Counted from the first letter of the stretch, positions 16,663 to 26,280 are shown. The stretch: 64,000 nucleotides of DNA from UMGS1590 sp036303105 (GCA_036303105.1 JAXJBF010000137.1:26824-90823); one strand, 5' to 3'. The notes: generated by a model not told the origin, from the sequence alone. Numbers and translations: made by a program.

Positions 16663-17919
16663 TCAATATGAGATGTTACGCGTTGACGCAAGCATGAGCT
16701 TTATGCGATTCTCTTGATTAACACGGCTAGCGCTGGCATCATAATCAATTGGCACAATATTGGCCTCTGGATAAAGGCTTTTGATTTTACGCAACATTCC
16801 ACGTCCGACAATATGATTTGGTAAACAACCAAACGGTTGCGTGCAAACAATATTCTCACATCCAGACTCAATTAATTCAACCATTTCAGCAGTCAGCAGC
16901 CATCCTTCTCCCATTTTTGTACCTTCATGAATAACTTTTTTTCCAAGTGATTTAGTTTTTCTAAACGGTGTTTGAGGGTTAAACTGAGGATAAGCTTTAT
17001 AACTGTCAATAACCGTATTCTGTAAGGAAATGATATAGTTTACGATAAATTTTGATACAACTGCTTTTGTATGGCCAGTGCCATATAAATACCAGTCCTC
17101 GATACCAGCATCAGCAGTATAGAGTACAAAATCCATCAATCCTGGAACAACAACTTCGCAATCTTCTTGCTGCAGAAAAGCTTCGAGATTATTGTTTCCC
17201 AAAGGTGCAAATTTAACATAAATTTCACCAACAATGCCAACCTTTGTCTTTTTCGGTCCATCAACTAGCTTAATATCAGCAAATTCTTTTAATATCCAAG
17301 GGCAATTTTCCCGTAATTCTTTTCTTTTACAACCTTTTCCATTTTCAAATTGTCGCTCTAATTCAGAACAAACCCTGTCAATAGTTTGTTCGACATCATC
17401 TTTATTTTTCGCATATGGAAGAATTTGATTTTTCAGATTCATAATCATGTCGCCATAAATAATAGCAAACATAGCATTCTTCAATAAACTTTTTGTCAAT
17501 TTAAATCCCGGATTATCTTCTAATCCAACAACATTAAATGACAAAACCGGAATATATTCAAGATTTGCACGCTTCAAGGCTTTTCGAAGAAGAGCGATAT
17601 AATTTGAAGCGCGACAACCTCCACCAGTTTGCGTCAAAAGCAAAGCTATTTTATGTGTGTCATAACCATGATTCATTGCACCATCCAAGAGTTGCCCAAT
17701 GGCTAATTGAGCAGGATAGCACATATCATTATTGACATACTTAACACCTGTACTAATAATATCATGCGATACAGAGTCAAGAATATCAACCTTATAGCCT
17801 TCCATTGTTAATAATTTTTTGATCAGACGAAAATGAATGGGCAACATCATCGGAATAAGGATGGTGTGCGTTTTTTTCATTTCTTCGGTAAAAACAACAC
17901 GTTCCTGTTGTTCAGACAC
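16663..17919 (-). CDS. HgdB/DUF2229-related acyl-CoA dehydratase-like iron-sulfur protein
   Basis: 418-aa protein of the COG3581 type, related to the 2-hydroxyacyl-CoA dehydratase / double-cubane-cluster family. Likely cluster-binding cysteines are in VNNDMCYPAQLAIGQL, TGGGCRASN and VCTQPFGCLPNHIVGRGM. Such proteins receive low-potential electrons from an ATP-driven activase. The GTG start follows the stop of the 982-aa activase directly, with AAAGGAGGAAGC before it, so the two proteins are made together. No CoA-transferase or dehydratase subunits with clear substrate features lie nearby, so the reaction is unknown. Confidence 0.75.
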   Translation of the reverse strand: MSEQQERVVFTEEMKKTHTILIPMMLPIHFRLIKKLLTMEGYKVDILDSVSHDIISTGVKYVNNDMCYPAQLAIGQLLDGAMNHGYDTHKIALLLTQTGGGCRASNYIALLRKALKRANLEYIPVLSFNVVGLEDNPGFKLTKSLLKNAMFAIIYGDMIMNLKNQILPYAKNKDDVEQTIDRVCSELERQFENGKGCKRKELRENCPWILKEFADIKLVDGPKKTKVGIVGEIYVKFAPLGNNNLEAFLQQEDCEVVVPGLMDFVLYTADAGIEDWYLYGTGHTKAVVSKFIVNYIISLQNTVIDSYKAYPQFNPQTPFRKTKSLGKKVIHEGTKMGEGWLLTAEMVELIESGCENIVCTQPFGCLPNHIVGRGMLRKIKSLYPEANIVPIDYDASASRVNQENRIKLMLASTRNISY

Positions 17920-20868
17920 TTATTGCTTCCTCCTTTGATCCAACGTAGCAAACAAACTTCTTAAACGAATTTTCACAGTACCAAGATTACTAATTTCATC
18001 AATTTTTATCTGAGTATAAATGTCTCCGCCATCCTCTAAAATATTTCTCATTTCATCAGCAGTAATGGCATCCAGCCCACAACCAAAACTTACCAATTGC
18101 ACAACAGACATATCTGGATTTTCCAAAGCTGTTTTTGCCGCATTATACAAGCGAGCATGATAGGTCCACTGATTAAGGACATGCGTATCTGTATTACTAT
18201 AAATAAACGGCAATCCATCTTCACTTATGACAACAGTATTAAAACTTTGCACTAAGCGATCAATGCCATGGTTGATTTCAGGATCCACATGATATGGTCT
18301 ACCCGCAAGAATGATAATTGGCAATTCATGAATACGCGCATATTGAATAGCTTGATCAGTAAAGTTTTTCTGTTTATCATAATAGATCTGCTGAGCAGCA
18401 TAGGCAGCATCTAAAGCTTCACCAATCTTTCGTCCATTTGCATCGATTCTTTTTGCTAGATCTTTTGTTAGCTGCTTTTTCATGAATTTCTTATTATGTA
18501 TGCCGTAAAAACCAAAAATGAAATTATCTTTATTGATTTTTTGAACATTTGCTTCTATAACCTGTGGATAATATGCAACAACAGGACAATTATAATGATT
18601 ATCACTTATTTTTTCATCAAAGTTATAGCTTAAGCACGGATAAAAAATGAAATCAACATTTTTTTCTAAAAGCCATTCTATATGTCCATGAATAAGCTTT
18701 GCTGGATAACAAATCGTATCTGATGGAATTGTATATTGACCTTTAGTAAATAACTGTTTCGAACCAAATGGAGAAAGAAGAACACGATAACCTAAATGAT
18801 TCCAGAAAGTTGTCCAAAATGGATACATTTCATATACATTCAACCCCAATGGCATGCCAACTGTTCCATTTGGGAACGATCCTTTTAGCTGTTCCTTTTT
18901 CAGATTAGTAATAAGCTGTTGCTTATAAAGATAGGAATTAGGCGAATCCAGATTCTTTTTATCTTTATTTAATGGTCTCTCACAACGATTTCCTGCAATA
19001 AGTTCTTCACCATTACTAAAATGATTGATTGTAAGTTCGCAATGGTTGCCACAAAACTGACACGTACGACTATATGTTTTATAAGAAAACTCGTTGAGTT
19101 CTATCGGCCCAAGGCAATTGCTTTTTCCAGTGCTATTACTTTTTGCATACAAAGCACAACCAAAGGCACCCATTAAGCCTGCAATTGAAGGTCTAATGAC
19201 ATTACGGCCAATTTCTTTTTCAAATGCACGAAGAATGGCATCATTATAGAATGTGCCTCCTTGCACAACAATACGTTTCCCTAGATCATCAGCGTCATTT
19301 GCGCGAATAACTTTATACAACGCATTTTTAACAACGCTAATAGAAAGACCAGCAGAAATATCTTCAACACTTGCCCCTTCTTTTTGTGACTGTTTCACAG
19401 AAGAATTCATGAATACCGTACAACGACTGCCTAAATCAACAGGGTGTTTTGAATGCAAGCCTAGGTTTGCGAATTCTGCAACATCATATCCCATAGCGCT
19501 TGCAAATGTAGAAATAAAAGAACCACACCCTGACGAACATGCTTCGTTCAGAAAAATAGAATCTATTGTTCCATTTTTTATTTTAAAGCATTTCATATCC
19601 TGTCCTCCGATGTCGATAATAAAATCTACATCGGGCTGAAAATATTGCGCAGCCGTCAAATGAGCAATGGTTTCAACCAAACCATAATCCATAGAAAAGG
19701 CTTTCTTAATCAATTCTTCACCATATCCAGTAACTGCAGATGAACGGATATGTATATTCGGATAATTTTTATAAAGAAATTGCAATGTATCCAATGTCAT
19801 ATTTATTGGTTGACCGTTGCTGTATTCATATCGGCTATATAACAATTCATTATTTTCACCAATAACAACAAGCTTAACAGTCGTAGAACCAGCATCAACA
19901 CCAAGATATACATCGCCTTTATACGACGCAATATCAGCGTATTCAACAGTAGATTTGGCATGCCGCTCAAGAAACTCTCGATATTCGTCTTCAGATTCAA
20001 ACAATGGTTTTGTCGTAGAAGTATTCCTTATCGTTTGTTTATTTTCTTTAAACCGGCGCATTAAATCGTCTAAGTCAAAAGACAACTCATTTTTACTATA
20101 AAGCGCAGCGCCCATCGCTACATAATAGCGAGCATTTTCCGGAAATACATAATCTTCTTCTGATTCTAATTTTAGCACATTTTTGAAAGCCGTTTGTAAT
20201 CCCGAAAAGAAATTGAGTGGACCGCCAAGGAAAATAACCTTGCCTTTTATTTCTCTCCCCTGTGCAAGACCACCAACAGTTTGATTAGCAACAGCATAAA
20301 AAATACTCATTGCGACATCTTCTTTTCGTGCACCTTGGTTCAATAATGGCTGAATATCCGATTTGGCGAATACGCCACAACGCGATGCAATATCATAAAC
20401 GTTTTCAGAGCGGTTCGCCATTTCATTCATGGTTTCAAGGTCAACATTTAGCAAAACAGCCATCTGATCAATAAATGCACCTGTTCCACCAGCGCAAGAG
20501 CCATTCATTCGTACCTCAGATCCACCTGTAAAGAAAAGAATCTTGGCATCTTCCCCGCCAAGCTCAATTGCTACATCAATATCTCCATGAAGATCTGTTA
20601 CTGCAATTTGCGATGCAATAACCTCTTGAATAAAAGGAATATTATAAGCTTCAGATAGACCAATCCCAGCAGAGCCAGTAACCGCAAGCCTAACATCCTT
20701 ATCATCAATATCTTTAAGATGATCCTTAATTTCTTCGACAAATTGCATCGCCACTTCTTTTATATTCGAACGATGGCGTCTATAATCTTTGTAAATAATA
20801 TTTTGATTCTGATCCAATACCACACATTTCATTGTGGTCGATCCTACATCTAGACCAATGCGAATCAA
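17920..20868 (-). CDS. Tandem acyl-CoA dehydratase activase (BcrAD/BadFG) with DUF2229 domain
   Basis: 982-aa protein with two ASKHA ATPase domains: GLDVGSTTMK at about 5-14 with SCAGGTGAF, and GVDAGSTTVK near 325 with ACSSGCGSF. The conserved cysteines would hold the shared 4Fe-4S cluster. A third part (about 600-980) is a DUF2229-like region with CQFCGNHCEL, SDTICYPAKLIHGH and FYPCLSYN cysteines. The family couples ATP hydrolysis to injecting an electron at very low potential into a partner, here probably the next gene. Start is a TTG with TAGGAGG eight bases upstream. Common in strict anaerobes; substrate unknown. Confidence 0.85.
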   Translation of the reverse strand: MIRIGLDVGSTTMKCVVLDQNQNIIYKDYRRHRSNIKEVAMQFVEEIKDHLKDIDDKDVRLAVTGSAGIGLSEAYNIPFIQEVIASQIAVTDLHGDIDVAIELGGEDAKILFFTGGSEVRMNGSCAGGTGAFIDQMAVLLNVDLETMNEMANRSENVYDIASRCGVFAKSDIQPLLNQGARKEDVAMSIFYAVANQTVGGLAQGREIKGKVIFLGGPLNFFSGLQTAFKNVLKLESEEDYVFPENARYYVAMGAALYSKNELSFDLDDLMRRFKENKQTIRNTSTTKPLFESEDEYREFLERHAKSTVEYADIASYKGDVYLGVDAGSTTVKLVVIGENNELLYSRYEYSNGQPINMTLDTLQFLYKNYPNIHIRSSAVTGYGEELIKKAFSMDYGLVETIAHLTAAQYFQPDVDFIIDIGGQDMKCFKIKNGTIDSIFLNEACSSGCGSFISTFASAMGYDVAEFANLGLHSKHPVDLGSRCTVFMNSSVKQSQKEGASVEDISAGLSISVVKNALYKVIRANDADDLGKRIVVQGGTFYNDAILRAFEKEIGRNVIRPSIAGLMGAFGCALYAKSNSTGKSNCLGPIELNEFSYKTYSRTCQFCGNHCELTINHFSNGEELIAGNRCERPLNKDKKNLDSPNSYLYKQQLITNLKKEQLKGSFPNGTVGMPLGLNVYEMYPFWTTFWNHLGYRVLLSPFGSKQLFTKGQYTIPSDTICYPAKLIHGHIEWLLEKNVDFIFYPCLSYNFDEKISDNHYNCPVVAYYPQVIEANVQKINKDNFIFGFYGIHNKKFMKKQLTKDLAKRIDANGRKIGEALDAAYAAQQIYYDKQKNFTDQAIQYARIHELPIIILAGRPYHVDPEINHGIDRLVQSFNTVVISEDGLPFIYSNTDTHVLNQWTYHARLYNAAKTALENPDMSVVQLVSFGCGLDAITADEMRNILEDGGDIYTQIKIDEISNLGTVKIRLRSLFATLDQRRKQ

Positions 20869-20925
20869 TTTTGTATCCTCCTAAAAAATGGATTCCCCTC
20901 AAAATGTAAAAGTCCAACTCTTTAT

Positions 20926-20953
20926 ATTATACCATACATATTTTTTCCCACAA
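20926..20953 (-). promoter_or_regulatory. Promoter for the activase operon
   Basis: On the minus strand, TTGTGG, 16 bases and TGG-TATAAT (extended -10) sit about 60 bases before the activase TTG start. No operator-like repeat was recognised beside it. Confidence 0.5.
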
Positions 20954-21170
20954 GATTACATTCTAGATTATTTCATAAATATTTGATCGTTCACATTGCC
21001 CGCTTGTTTATTACAATATAAAACAGAACCTCTACCATTCGAGTTTTTGTCGATGTCAGCGGTTCTGCATTTTAGCGCATCTTCCTTTAATAAGTAAAAT
21101 AATTTGATATCACCCCCTGATCGGTGTTTCCTGCTTCTATTACGAACAATATTGTAGAAAAAACTTCAGG
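20954..21170. other. Non-coding stretch with an imperfect hairpin
   Basis: No supported gene. An imperfect inverted repeat pairs CAGAACC (21024-21030) with GGTTCTG (21061-21067) and inner CAT-CGA with TCG-TG. There is no T-run on either side, so I do not call it a terminator. It lies beside decayed genes and may be debris. Confidence 0.4.
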
Positions 21171-21458
21171 CTATCTCGTGTTTTGAGCCACATTCAGAAC
21201 TTGTAATCCAATGTCCTCGCCCGTCACTCGTTCAAATACAGCATCCGAGAATATCCGCCTTGCTTCTTCCACTTGATTGGTAACACCTGTAAAACCGTAT
21301 TTCGTTTGCTCCACCTCCAAAAAAGTTTTTTGGTAAGGATTTTCTGTTTTTGATATGTCTTTACCCTTAAATTTTATGGTGCCAGACTCATATGAAATCA
21401 GGTGAAGAATGGCGCGTATAGTAGTTTTTCCAGCGCTGTTTGCTCCGATAAATTCCAT
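21171..21458 (-). pseudogene. Truncated ABC transporter ATPase remnant
   Basis: A 95-codon open stretch begins with EFIGANSAGKTTIRAIL, a recognisable but altered Walker A of an ABC ATPase (normally GPNGAGKTT), followed by the usual SGTIKFKGKDIS segment. After about 45 residues the similarity stops: no Q-loop, LSGGQ signature or Walker B follows, and the remaining residues do not match an ATPase. An intact ABC ATPase is over 200 aa. I read this as the 5' end of a deleted gene fused to unrelated sequence. Confidence 0.6.
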
Positions 21459-21465
21459 GATGCAA

Positions 21466-21590
21466 TCTTCGTAAAATTCAGTTCTTCTTTTGTGATCTTA
21501 AGTATTTTCGCTATTTGGAATCATATTCTGCATTTTCTGCTCTACAAGTCGGCGTTTGGAATCTCGCAGCAATTCAAGATTGCCTAATGT
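21466..21590 (-). pseudogene. Probable decayed GntR (YtrA-like) regulator fragment
   Basis: Just upstream of the ABC remnant, the minus strand encodes GNLELLRDSKRRLVEQKM in one frame, then after a frame change AKILKITKEEL. Together these resemble the C-terminal tail of YtrA-type GntR repressors, which normally sit just before an ABC ATPase gene. Stops interrupt all frames. The call rests on a short resemblance and on the neighbouring ABC remnant, so it is tentative. Confidence 0.35.
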
Positions 21591-21653
21591 GTTTTCATGT
21601 TTCAATCCCAAAGAAATTATCTTTGACCTCTACCACGTCGGCAGAAAAAATAT

Positions 21654-21692
21654 GGGTGGTAAGTACGACTTTGTACATACCACCCATATTGA
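21654..21692. terminator. Hairpin beside the CNNM gene 3' end
   Basis: ATGGGTGGTAAGTAC and the near-complement GTACATACCACCCAT face each other around a short loop. It lies about 90 bases beyond the stop of the 21777-23114 gene and could end that transcript, though no clear T-run follows. Confidence 0.4.
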
Positions 21693-21776
21693 TAAGGGAT
21701 ATATTTATAATCATCTAAATTAAAATGTTGTCAGATTCGCCGATCACGAACGCTAGCATCCCAACAAAACATTTTA

Positions 21777-23114
21777 TTATTCGTCATGCACCGATAACGG
21801 ATTTTTAACCTTCATTCTCACGCTAACAATTCGATTCCCTTCGACCTGTTCCGTCGAAAAAATAAGATTTTGTACGGATACACTTTCCTTTGCACCATCC
21901 TCCGGTATATGTCCAAGTTGTTCAATAAAATAACCGGAAATGGTATCACAGTCTTCATTTTCAATATTAAGTTCAAGTTCTTTATTAAGGTTATTAATAA
22001 GAAGACGTCCGTCTAACAGATATTCATCAGGACCAATAATTTGAATTTCCGGTACAACAACATCATACTCCTCATTAATATTACCCATAATCTCTTCAAC
22101 TAAGTCTTCAATTGTAACTATTCCAGAAAAGCCACCATGTTCATCAACAAGGATGGCCATATGTCGATGTGCAGCTTGCATCTCTCGAAATAATGAGTCT
22201 GCTGCTTTGGTTTCCGGAATGAAGAACGGTTTATGCAGCATTTTTCGAATTTCCATATCTTCAGGTGCAATATTTTTTCTCAGAGCAATGATAACGTCTT
22301 TGATATGAAGCACACCAATGATGTTATCTATATCATCTTCATAAACAGGAATACGATTATGACGCGTCTCTAAAATATCATCCAACAATTGAGAGAACGA
22401 TTCATTAATGTCAAAACAAACTACATCACGCCGGGGCACTCGAATTTCTCGTGCCGTTATATCATTAAAATCAAAGATCGATGTTATCATCTTACGTTCA
22501 TCATCTTCAAAGGTCCCGATTTCATTGCCTTGTTTTAATAAAGCTTTAATCTCTTCTTCTGTTACAGCATCTTCTTGATCCGTCGTATTAAAGCCCAGTG
22601 TTTTTAATACAAGCTTGGTAGAAATAGATAGAAATTTTATAAACGGTGAGAGAAAAATCGAAATATAATGAATTGGCATAACAGTTATCATGCAAACTGT
22701 TTCTGCTTTTTGCAACGCAATGCGTTTCGGAACCAATTCGCCAAATACAAGGTTAAAGAACATCAGCAGCAATGTAACACCATTACTCGCAATCACCTCG
22801 GCGTATGGAATACCACGCGTAAACATCCAAGCACCAAGAACAGGAGCAATGCGTGCAGCTGCTGAAGCAGAAGAATAAAAACCAGCAAAAGTAATAGCAA
22901 CTTGAATAGTTGATAAAAATTTCGTAGAATCATTGAAAAGTTTTTCAATTACTTTTGCTTTCTTATTTCCACTTTCTGCCAAATGACGAATGCGATTCTT
23001 ATTAACCGAAACAACGGCCATCTCAGCACCTGCAAAAAAAGCGTTCATGAGTGTAAAAAATAGCAATAACAATAAACTTGCAACAATAGAATTCCCTGTC
23101 GGGTCTGCGTCCAT
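21777..23114 (-). CDS. CNNM/CorC-family (hemolysin-type) membrane protein
   Basis: 445-aa protein with the three standard parts: an N-terminal DUF21/CNNM transmembrane domain (about 1-190, with FFAGAEMAVVSVNK), a CBS pair (about 210-330) and a C-terminal CorC_HlyC domain. Relatives act in Mg2+ or other cation export or homeostasis; 'hemolysin' in database names is historical. I start at the ATG at 23114, which has TTAGGAGG ten bases before it, rather than an in-frame ATG at 23162 without a ribosome site. It stands alone between decayed genes and a divergent small gene. Confidence 0.9.
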   Translation of the reverse strand: MDADPTGNSIVASLLLLLFFTLMNAFFAGAEMAVVSVNKNRIRHLAESGNKKAKVIEKLFNDSTKFLSTIQVAITFAGFYSSASAAARIAPVLGAWMFTRGIPYAEVIASNGVTLLLMFFNLVFGELVPKRIALQKAETVCMITVMPIHYISIFLSPFIKFLSISTKLVLKTLGFNTTDQEDAVTEEEIKALLKQGNEIGTFEDDERKMITSIFDFNDITAREIRVPRRDVVCFDINESFSQLLDDILETRHNRIPVYEDDIDNIIGVLHIKDVIIALRKNIAPEDMEIRKMLHKPFFIPETKAADSLFREMQAAHRHMAILVDEHGGFSGIVTIEDLVEEIMGNINEEYDVVVPEIQIIGPDEYLLDGRLLINNLNKELELNIENEDCDTISGYFIEQLGHIPEDGAKESVSVQNLIFSTEQVEGNRIVSVRMKVKNPLSVHDE

Positions 23115-23252
23115 AGGACTGATTCCTCCTAACAAAATAGTATATTGAAAAAATTTTAACATGTAGTAGATCTATTTTCAAGATCATTATGTTTCCTAGT
23201 TCCAATTTTTATATATACTTTGAATTTCTATTTTGTTTTTACAAAATCACAT

Positions 23253-23282
23253 TTGACAGCATTGTCCATTCAGTGGTAAAGT
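23253..23282 (+). promoter_or_regulatory. Promoter for the small monooxygenase-fold gene
   Basis: TTGACA (23253-23258), 18 bases, TAAAGT (23277-23282), about 30 bases before the start at 23314. The -35 is perfect and the -10 is weak. Confidence 0.45.
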
Positions 23283-23313
23283 GAATTTATATTTACATGA
23301 AAGGACGAGTTTT

Positions 23314-23598
23314 ATGGAGGAACTTACACTAACAGTAGTTTATACATCAAAACCAGGAATGCGTGACGCTTTCGTACAAGAAGTGCTAAAAAGCGGCATT
23401 CTTGAAAAAATTCGGGCTGAAGAAGGCTGTATCTCATATGACTACTATGTTTCAGAAGATGATATTGATCGTTTAATGCTCATAGAGAAATGGGCAAATC
23501 CATCTTTCCAACAAGCTCATATGCAGCAAGCACATATGCAGGAATTAGCTGAAATTAAAGCACGTTATATTGATGCAACCAAAATAGAACATTATTAA
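23314..23598 (+). CDS. ABM-fold (YgiN-like) putative quinol monooxygenase
   Basis: 94-aa ferredoxin-like alpha+beta barrel protein of the antibiotic-biosynthesis-monooxygenase family. The TLTVVYTSKPGMRDAF strand-helix, GCISYDYY and LMLIEKWANPSFQQAH segments follow the usual ABM pattern. Members act as small homodimeric, cofactor-free oxygenases or as stress proteins; which applies is not visible. The ATG at 23314 has AAAGGACGAG before it; an in-frame GTG at 23281 is too close to the promoter. The local HMQQAHMQ duplication is an odd tandem repeat absent from the typical family pattern. Confidence 0.75.
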   Translation: MEELTLTVVYTSKPGMRDAFVQEVLKSGILEKIRAEEGCISYDYYVSEDDIDRLMLIEKWANPSFQQAHMQQAHMQELAEIKARYIDATKIEHY

Positions 23599-23686
23599 GA
23601 TATATCTTGCAATGTACAAATTTATAATTACCAAGCCCAATATACCAATTAATCGAATATCTTTTTTTGAGAACACATTATTATAA

Positions 23687-23732
23687 GCAAAAGCACCAGT
23701 ACCCATTTTAAAATCGGTACTGGTGCTTTTGC
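23687..23732. terminator. Strong bidirectional terminator beside pnp
   Basis: GCAAAAGCACCAGTACC and its exact complement form a 17-bp stem with a 12-base loop, flanked by A/T-rich sequence. It lies 2 bases past the pnp stop and also ends the convergent monooxygenase-fold gene. Confidence 0.85.
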
Positions 23733-23734
23733 TA

Positions 23735-25831
23735 TTATTGCATTAATGCTTTCATTGATAAATTAAGTCGTCCTTGCTTATCAATTTCTACCAATTTAAC
23801 ACGAACTTTATCACCAACATGAACAACGTCTTCTACCTTATTGACACGTTTTTTATCGAGCTGAGAAATATGAACAAGACCATCTTTTCCCGGCAAAATA
23901 TTAACAAAGGCTCCGAAATCCATAATTTTGACTACGGTACCTTCATAAATTTCCCCTACTTCAGGTTCCTTGACGATATCCTCAATCATTTTAATAGCAC
24001 GTTGTGCAGCCTCTGCATCCGTTGAAAGAACGTGAATAACACCTGTTTCTTCAACATCAATTTCAACACCGGTAAGTTCGATGATTTTCTTGATGGTTTT
24101 ACCGCCACTGCCAATGACATCTTTAATCTTGTCAACATCAATTTTTAATTGTTCGACACGTGGTGCATATGGAGAAAGCTCTTTACGAGGTTCAGAAATT
24201 GCTTTAAGCATCGCATCCATAATGAACATACGGCCATCATAAGCTTGTGCCAAAGCCTGTTTAAGAATTGCACGGTTTATGCCACTAATTTTAATATCCA
24301 TCTGCAGAGCAGTAACACCATCTTTAGTCCCTGCAACTTTAAAGTCCATATCACCAAGAGCATCTTCTAATCCCTGCAAATCGGTTAATACCACGAATTC
24401 ATCGCCTTCACGGATAAGCCCCATTGCCACACCACTAACAGGCTTCTTAATAGGAACCCCTGCGGACATTAGTGAAAGTGTACTACCGCACACGCTCCCC
24501 ATTGAAGTGGACCCATTGGATTCTATGGCTTCGGAAACGACGCGAATGGTATAAGGAAATTCTTCTTCACTTGGAATGACTGGTTCCAGGGCACGACGCG
24601 CCAAAGCACCATGACCAATTTCACGACGTCCTGGGCCACGCATCGGGCGTGTTTCACCAACGCTGTATGGTGGAAAATTATAATGATGCAAGTACCGACG
24701 CGAATCAACATTTTCTAAACCATCCAAAAGCTGATTATCACGCAAAGAACCCAAGGTTGTCACAGAGAGAATTTGCGTTTGTCCACGTGTAAATACAGCA
24801 CTACCATGAGTGCGTGGCAATAAGTCAACTTCACAAGTTAACGGACGCACCTCAGTAATAGCACGTCCATCTGGACGCTTATGCTCCAATGTAATAAGCT
24901 TTCTAACAATTTGTTTCATCATTGCATCTAAAGATGCACGAAGATCTTCTTCTTGTTCTGGATATTTTTCAATTAAATTTTCAACAGCTTTTTCCTTGAC
25001 AGCACTAACAGCTTCATCACGCTGTTGTTTGTTGACAATCTGTAAAGCTTCCTTCATCTCATCATGCGCAATTGCTTCTACATCAGAAACGATGTCAGCA
25101 GGCAGTTCAATAGGTTCTATTTCAATTTTATTTTGAGCAATGCCTGCTGCCAATGCATCGGCCCGAAATTCTTCAATCATAGCTACAATTCGCTTAATCT
25201 CTTCGTGTCCAAACATAATGGCATCAAGCATTTTTTCTTCAGGCACTTCTTTTGCGCCTGCTTCTACCATCATGATTGCATCAAATGTTCCTGCAACAGA
25301 AAGATGCATTCGGCTTTCTACGCGTTGTTTTTCAGTTGGGTTAATAATAAATTCATCATCAATCATTCCTACACTAACACCAGCAATCGGCCCCATAAAT
25401 GGTGCACTGGATAAATGTAACGCAGCGGAAGCACCAATCATAGCGCACATATCAGGCTCATTATCAGCTTCCACAGATAAAACTGTTGCTACAATTTGAA
25501 CGTCACAGTGATACCCTTTAGGAAAAAGTGGACGAATAGGACGGTCAATTAGACGTGCAGACAAAGTTGCTGCCTCAGTGGCACGGCCTTCACGTCGCAA
25601 AAAACCGCCTGGAATTTTTCCGACCGAATACATTTTTTCCTCATAATCAACAGTAAGAGGGAAAAAGTCAACCCCCTCACGTGGTTCTTTGCTCGTTGTT
25701 GCAGTAACCAAGACGACAGTATCGCCATATCTAACGAGTACTGACCCATTGGCCTGTTTGGCCAAGTGACCTGTTTCAATGCTTAATTCACGGCCAGCAA
25801 GGCTCATACTTTTTTTAATAATCGTATCCAT
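23735..25831 (-). CDS. pnp: Polyribonucleotide nucleotidyltransferase (PNPase)
   Basis: 698-aa phosphorolytic 3'-5' exoribonuclease of RNA turnover. Two RNase PH domains (about 10-220 and 310-540) flank a helical linker; KH (about 553-612, with IGSGGKTIKKI) and S1 (about 620-695, with DFGAFVNILPGKDGLVHIS) domains close the protein. The catalytic-domain SNGSTSMGSVCG segment is intact. AGAGAGG precedes the ATG. It lies downstream of rpsO with a hairpin between, the classical rpsO-pnp order. Confidence 0.97.
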   Translation of the reverse strand: MDTIIKKSMSLAGRELSIETGHLAKQANGSVLVRYGDTVVLVTATTSKEPREGVDFFPLTVDYEEKMYSVGKIPGGFLRREGRATEAATLSARLIDRPIRPLFPKGYHCDVQIVATVLSVEADNEPDMCAMIGASAALHLSSAPFMGPIAGVSVGMIDDEFIINPTEKQRVESRMHLSVAGTFDAIMMVEAGAKEVPEEKMLDAIMFGHEEIKRIVAMIEEFRADALAAGIAQNKIEIEPIELPADIVSDVEAIAHDEMKEALQIVNKQQRDEAVSAVKEKAVENLIEKYPEQEEDLRASLDAMMKQIVRKLITLEHKRPDGRAITEVRPLTCEVDLLPRTHGSAVFTRGQTQILSVTTLGSLRDNQLLDGLENVDSRRYLHHYNFPPYSVGETRPMRGPGRREIGHGALARRALEPVIPSEEEFPYTIRVVSEAIESNGSTSMGSVCGSTLSLMSAGVPIKKPVSGVAMGLIREGDEFVVLTDLQGLEDALGDMDFKVAGTKDGVTALQMDIKISGINRAILKQALAQAYDGRMFIMDAMLKAISEPRKELSPYAPRVEQLKIDVDKIKDVIGSGGKTIKKIIELTGVEIDVEETGVIHVLSTDAEAAQRAIKMIEDIVKEPEVGEIYEGTVVKIMDFGAFVNILPGKDGLVHISQLDKKRVNKVEDVVHVGDKVRVKLVEIDKQGRLNLSMKALMQ

Positions 25832-25873
25832 TGCTACCTCTCTTTAATTCACTATAATATCCATAATTTAAAA

Positions 25874-25907
25874 AAAGATGCTTGAATAAAATACCTCAAG
25901 CATCTTT
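25874..25907 (-). terminator. rpsO-pnp intergenic hairpin
   Basis: AAAGATGCTTGA and TCAAGCATCTTT make a 12-bp stem with a 10-base loop, followed by a T-run on the minus strand. It probably terminates part of the rpsO transcripts and lets the rest run into pnp. Confidence 0.7.
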
Positions 25908-25920
25908 GTTTACAATCAGA

Positions 25921-26190
25921 TTAGCGGCGCAGACCGAGCTTGTTAACGATGGCACGATAACGTTCGATATCAATATCCATCAAATAGTTCAACAAAGCTC
26001 TACGATGACCAACCATCTTCAGAAGACCACGACGGGAATGATGGTCTTTCTTATTAACTTTTAAATGTTCAGTCAAATATTGAATTCTGTAACTTAGAAG
26101 AGCGATCTGTACTTCTGGAGATCCAGTATCACCATCATGTAACTTGTACTGTTCAATAATTTCTGCTTTTTTTGCTGCATCAATTGCCAT
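25921..26190 (-). CDS. rpsO: 30S ribosomal protein S15
   Basis: 89-aa S15, which binds the central domain of 16S rRNA early in 30S assembly. The HDGDTGSPEVQIALLSYRI and DHHSRRGLLKMVGHRRALL segments are the family signature, and length is standard. TTAGGAGG precedes the ATG. It has its own promoter with a leader of roughly 85 bases, in which S15 autoregulation would normally act. Confidence 0.98.
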   Translation of the reverse strand: MAIDAAKKAEIIEQYKLHDGDTGSPEVQIALLSYRIQYLTEHLKVNKKDHHSRRGLLKMVGHRRALLNYLMDIDIERYRAIVNKLGLRR

Positions 26191-26280
26191 ATTATTTTCC
26201 TCCTAATAATTTATACTTATCCAATTGCTAGGTGAACGTCGGAGATAACGTATCACTGAGCAATGGACCATAACAAACAT

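Noticed and set aside
24810..25499. Two long + strand frames opposite pnp
   Set aside because: They overlap each other and the conserved PNPase sequence on the other strand; no ribosome sites.
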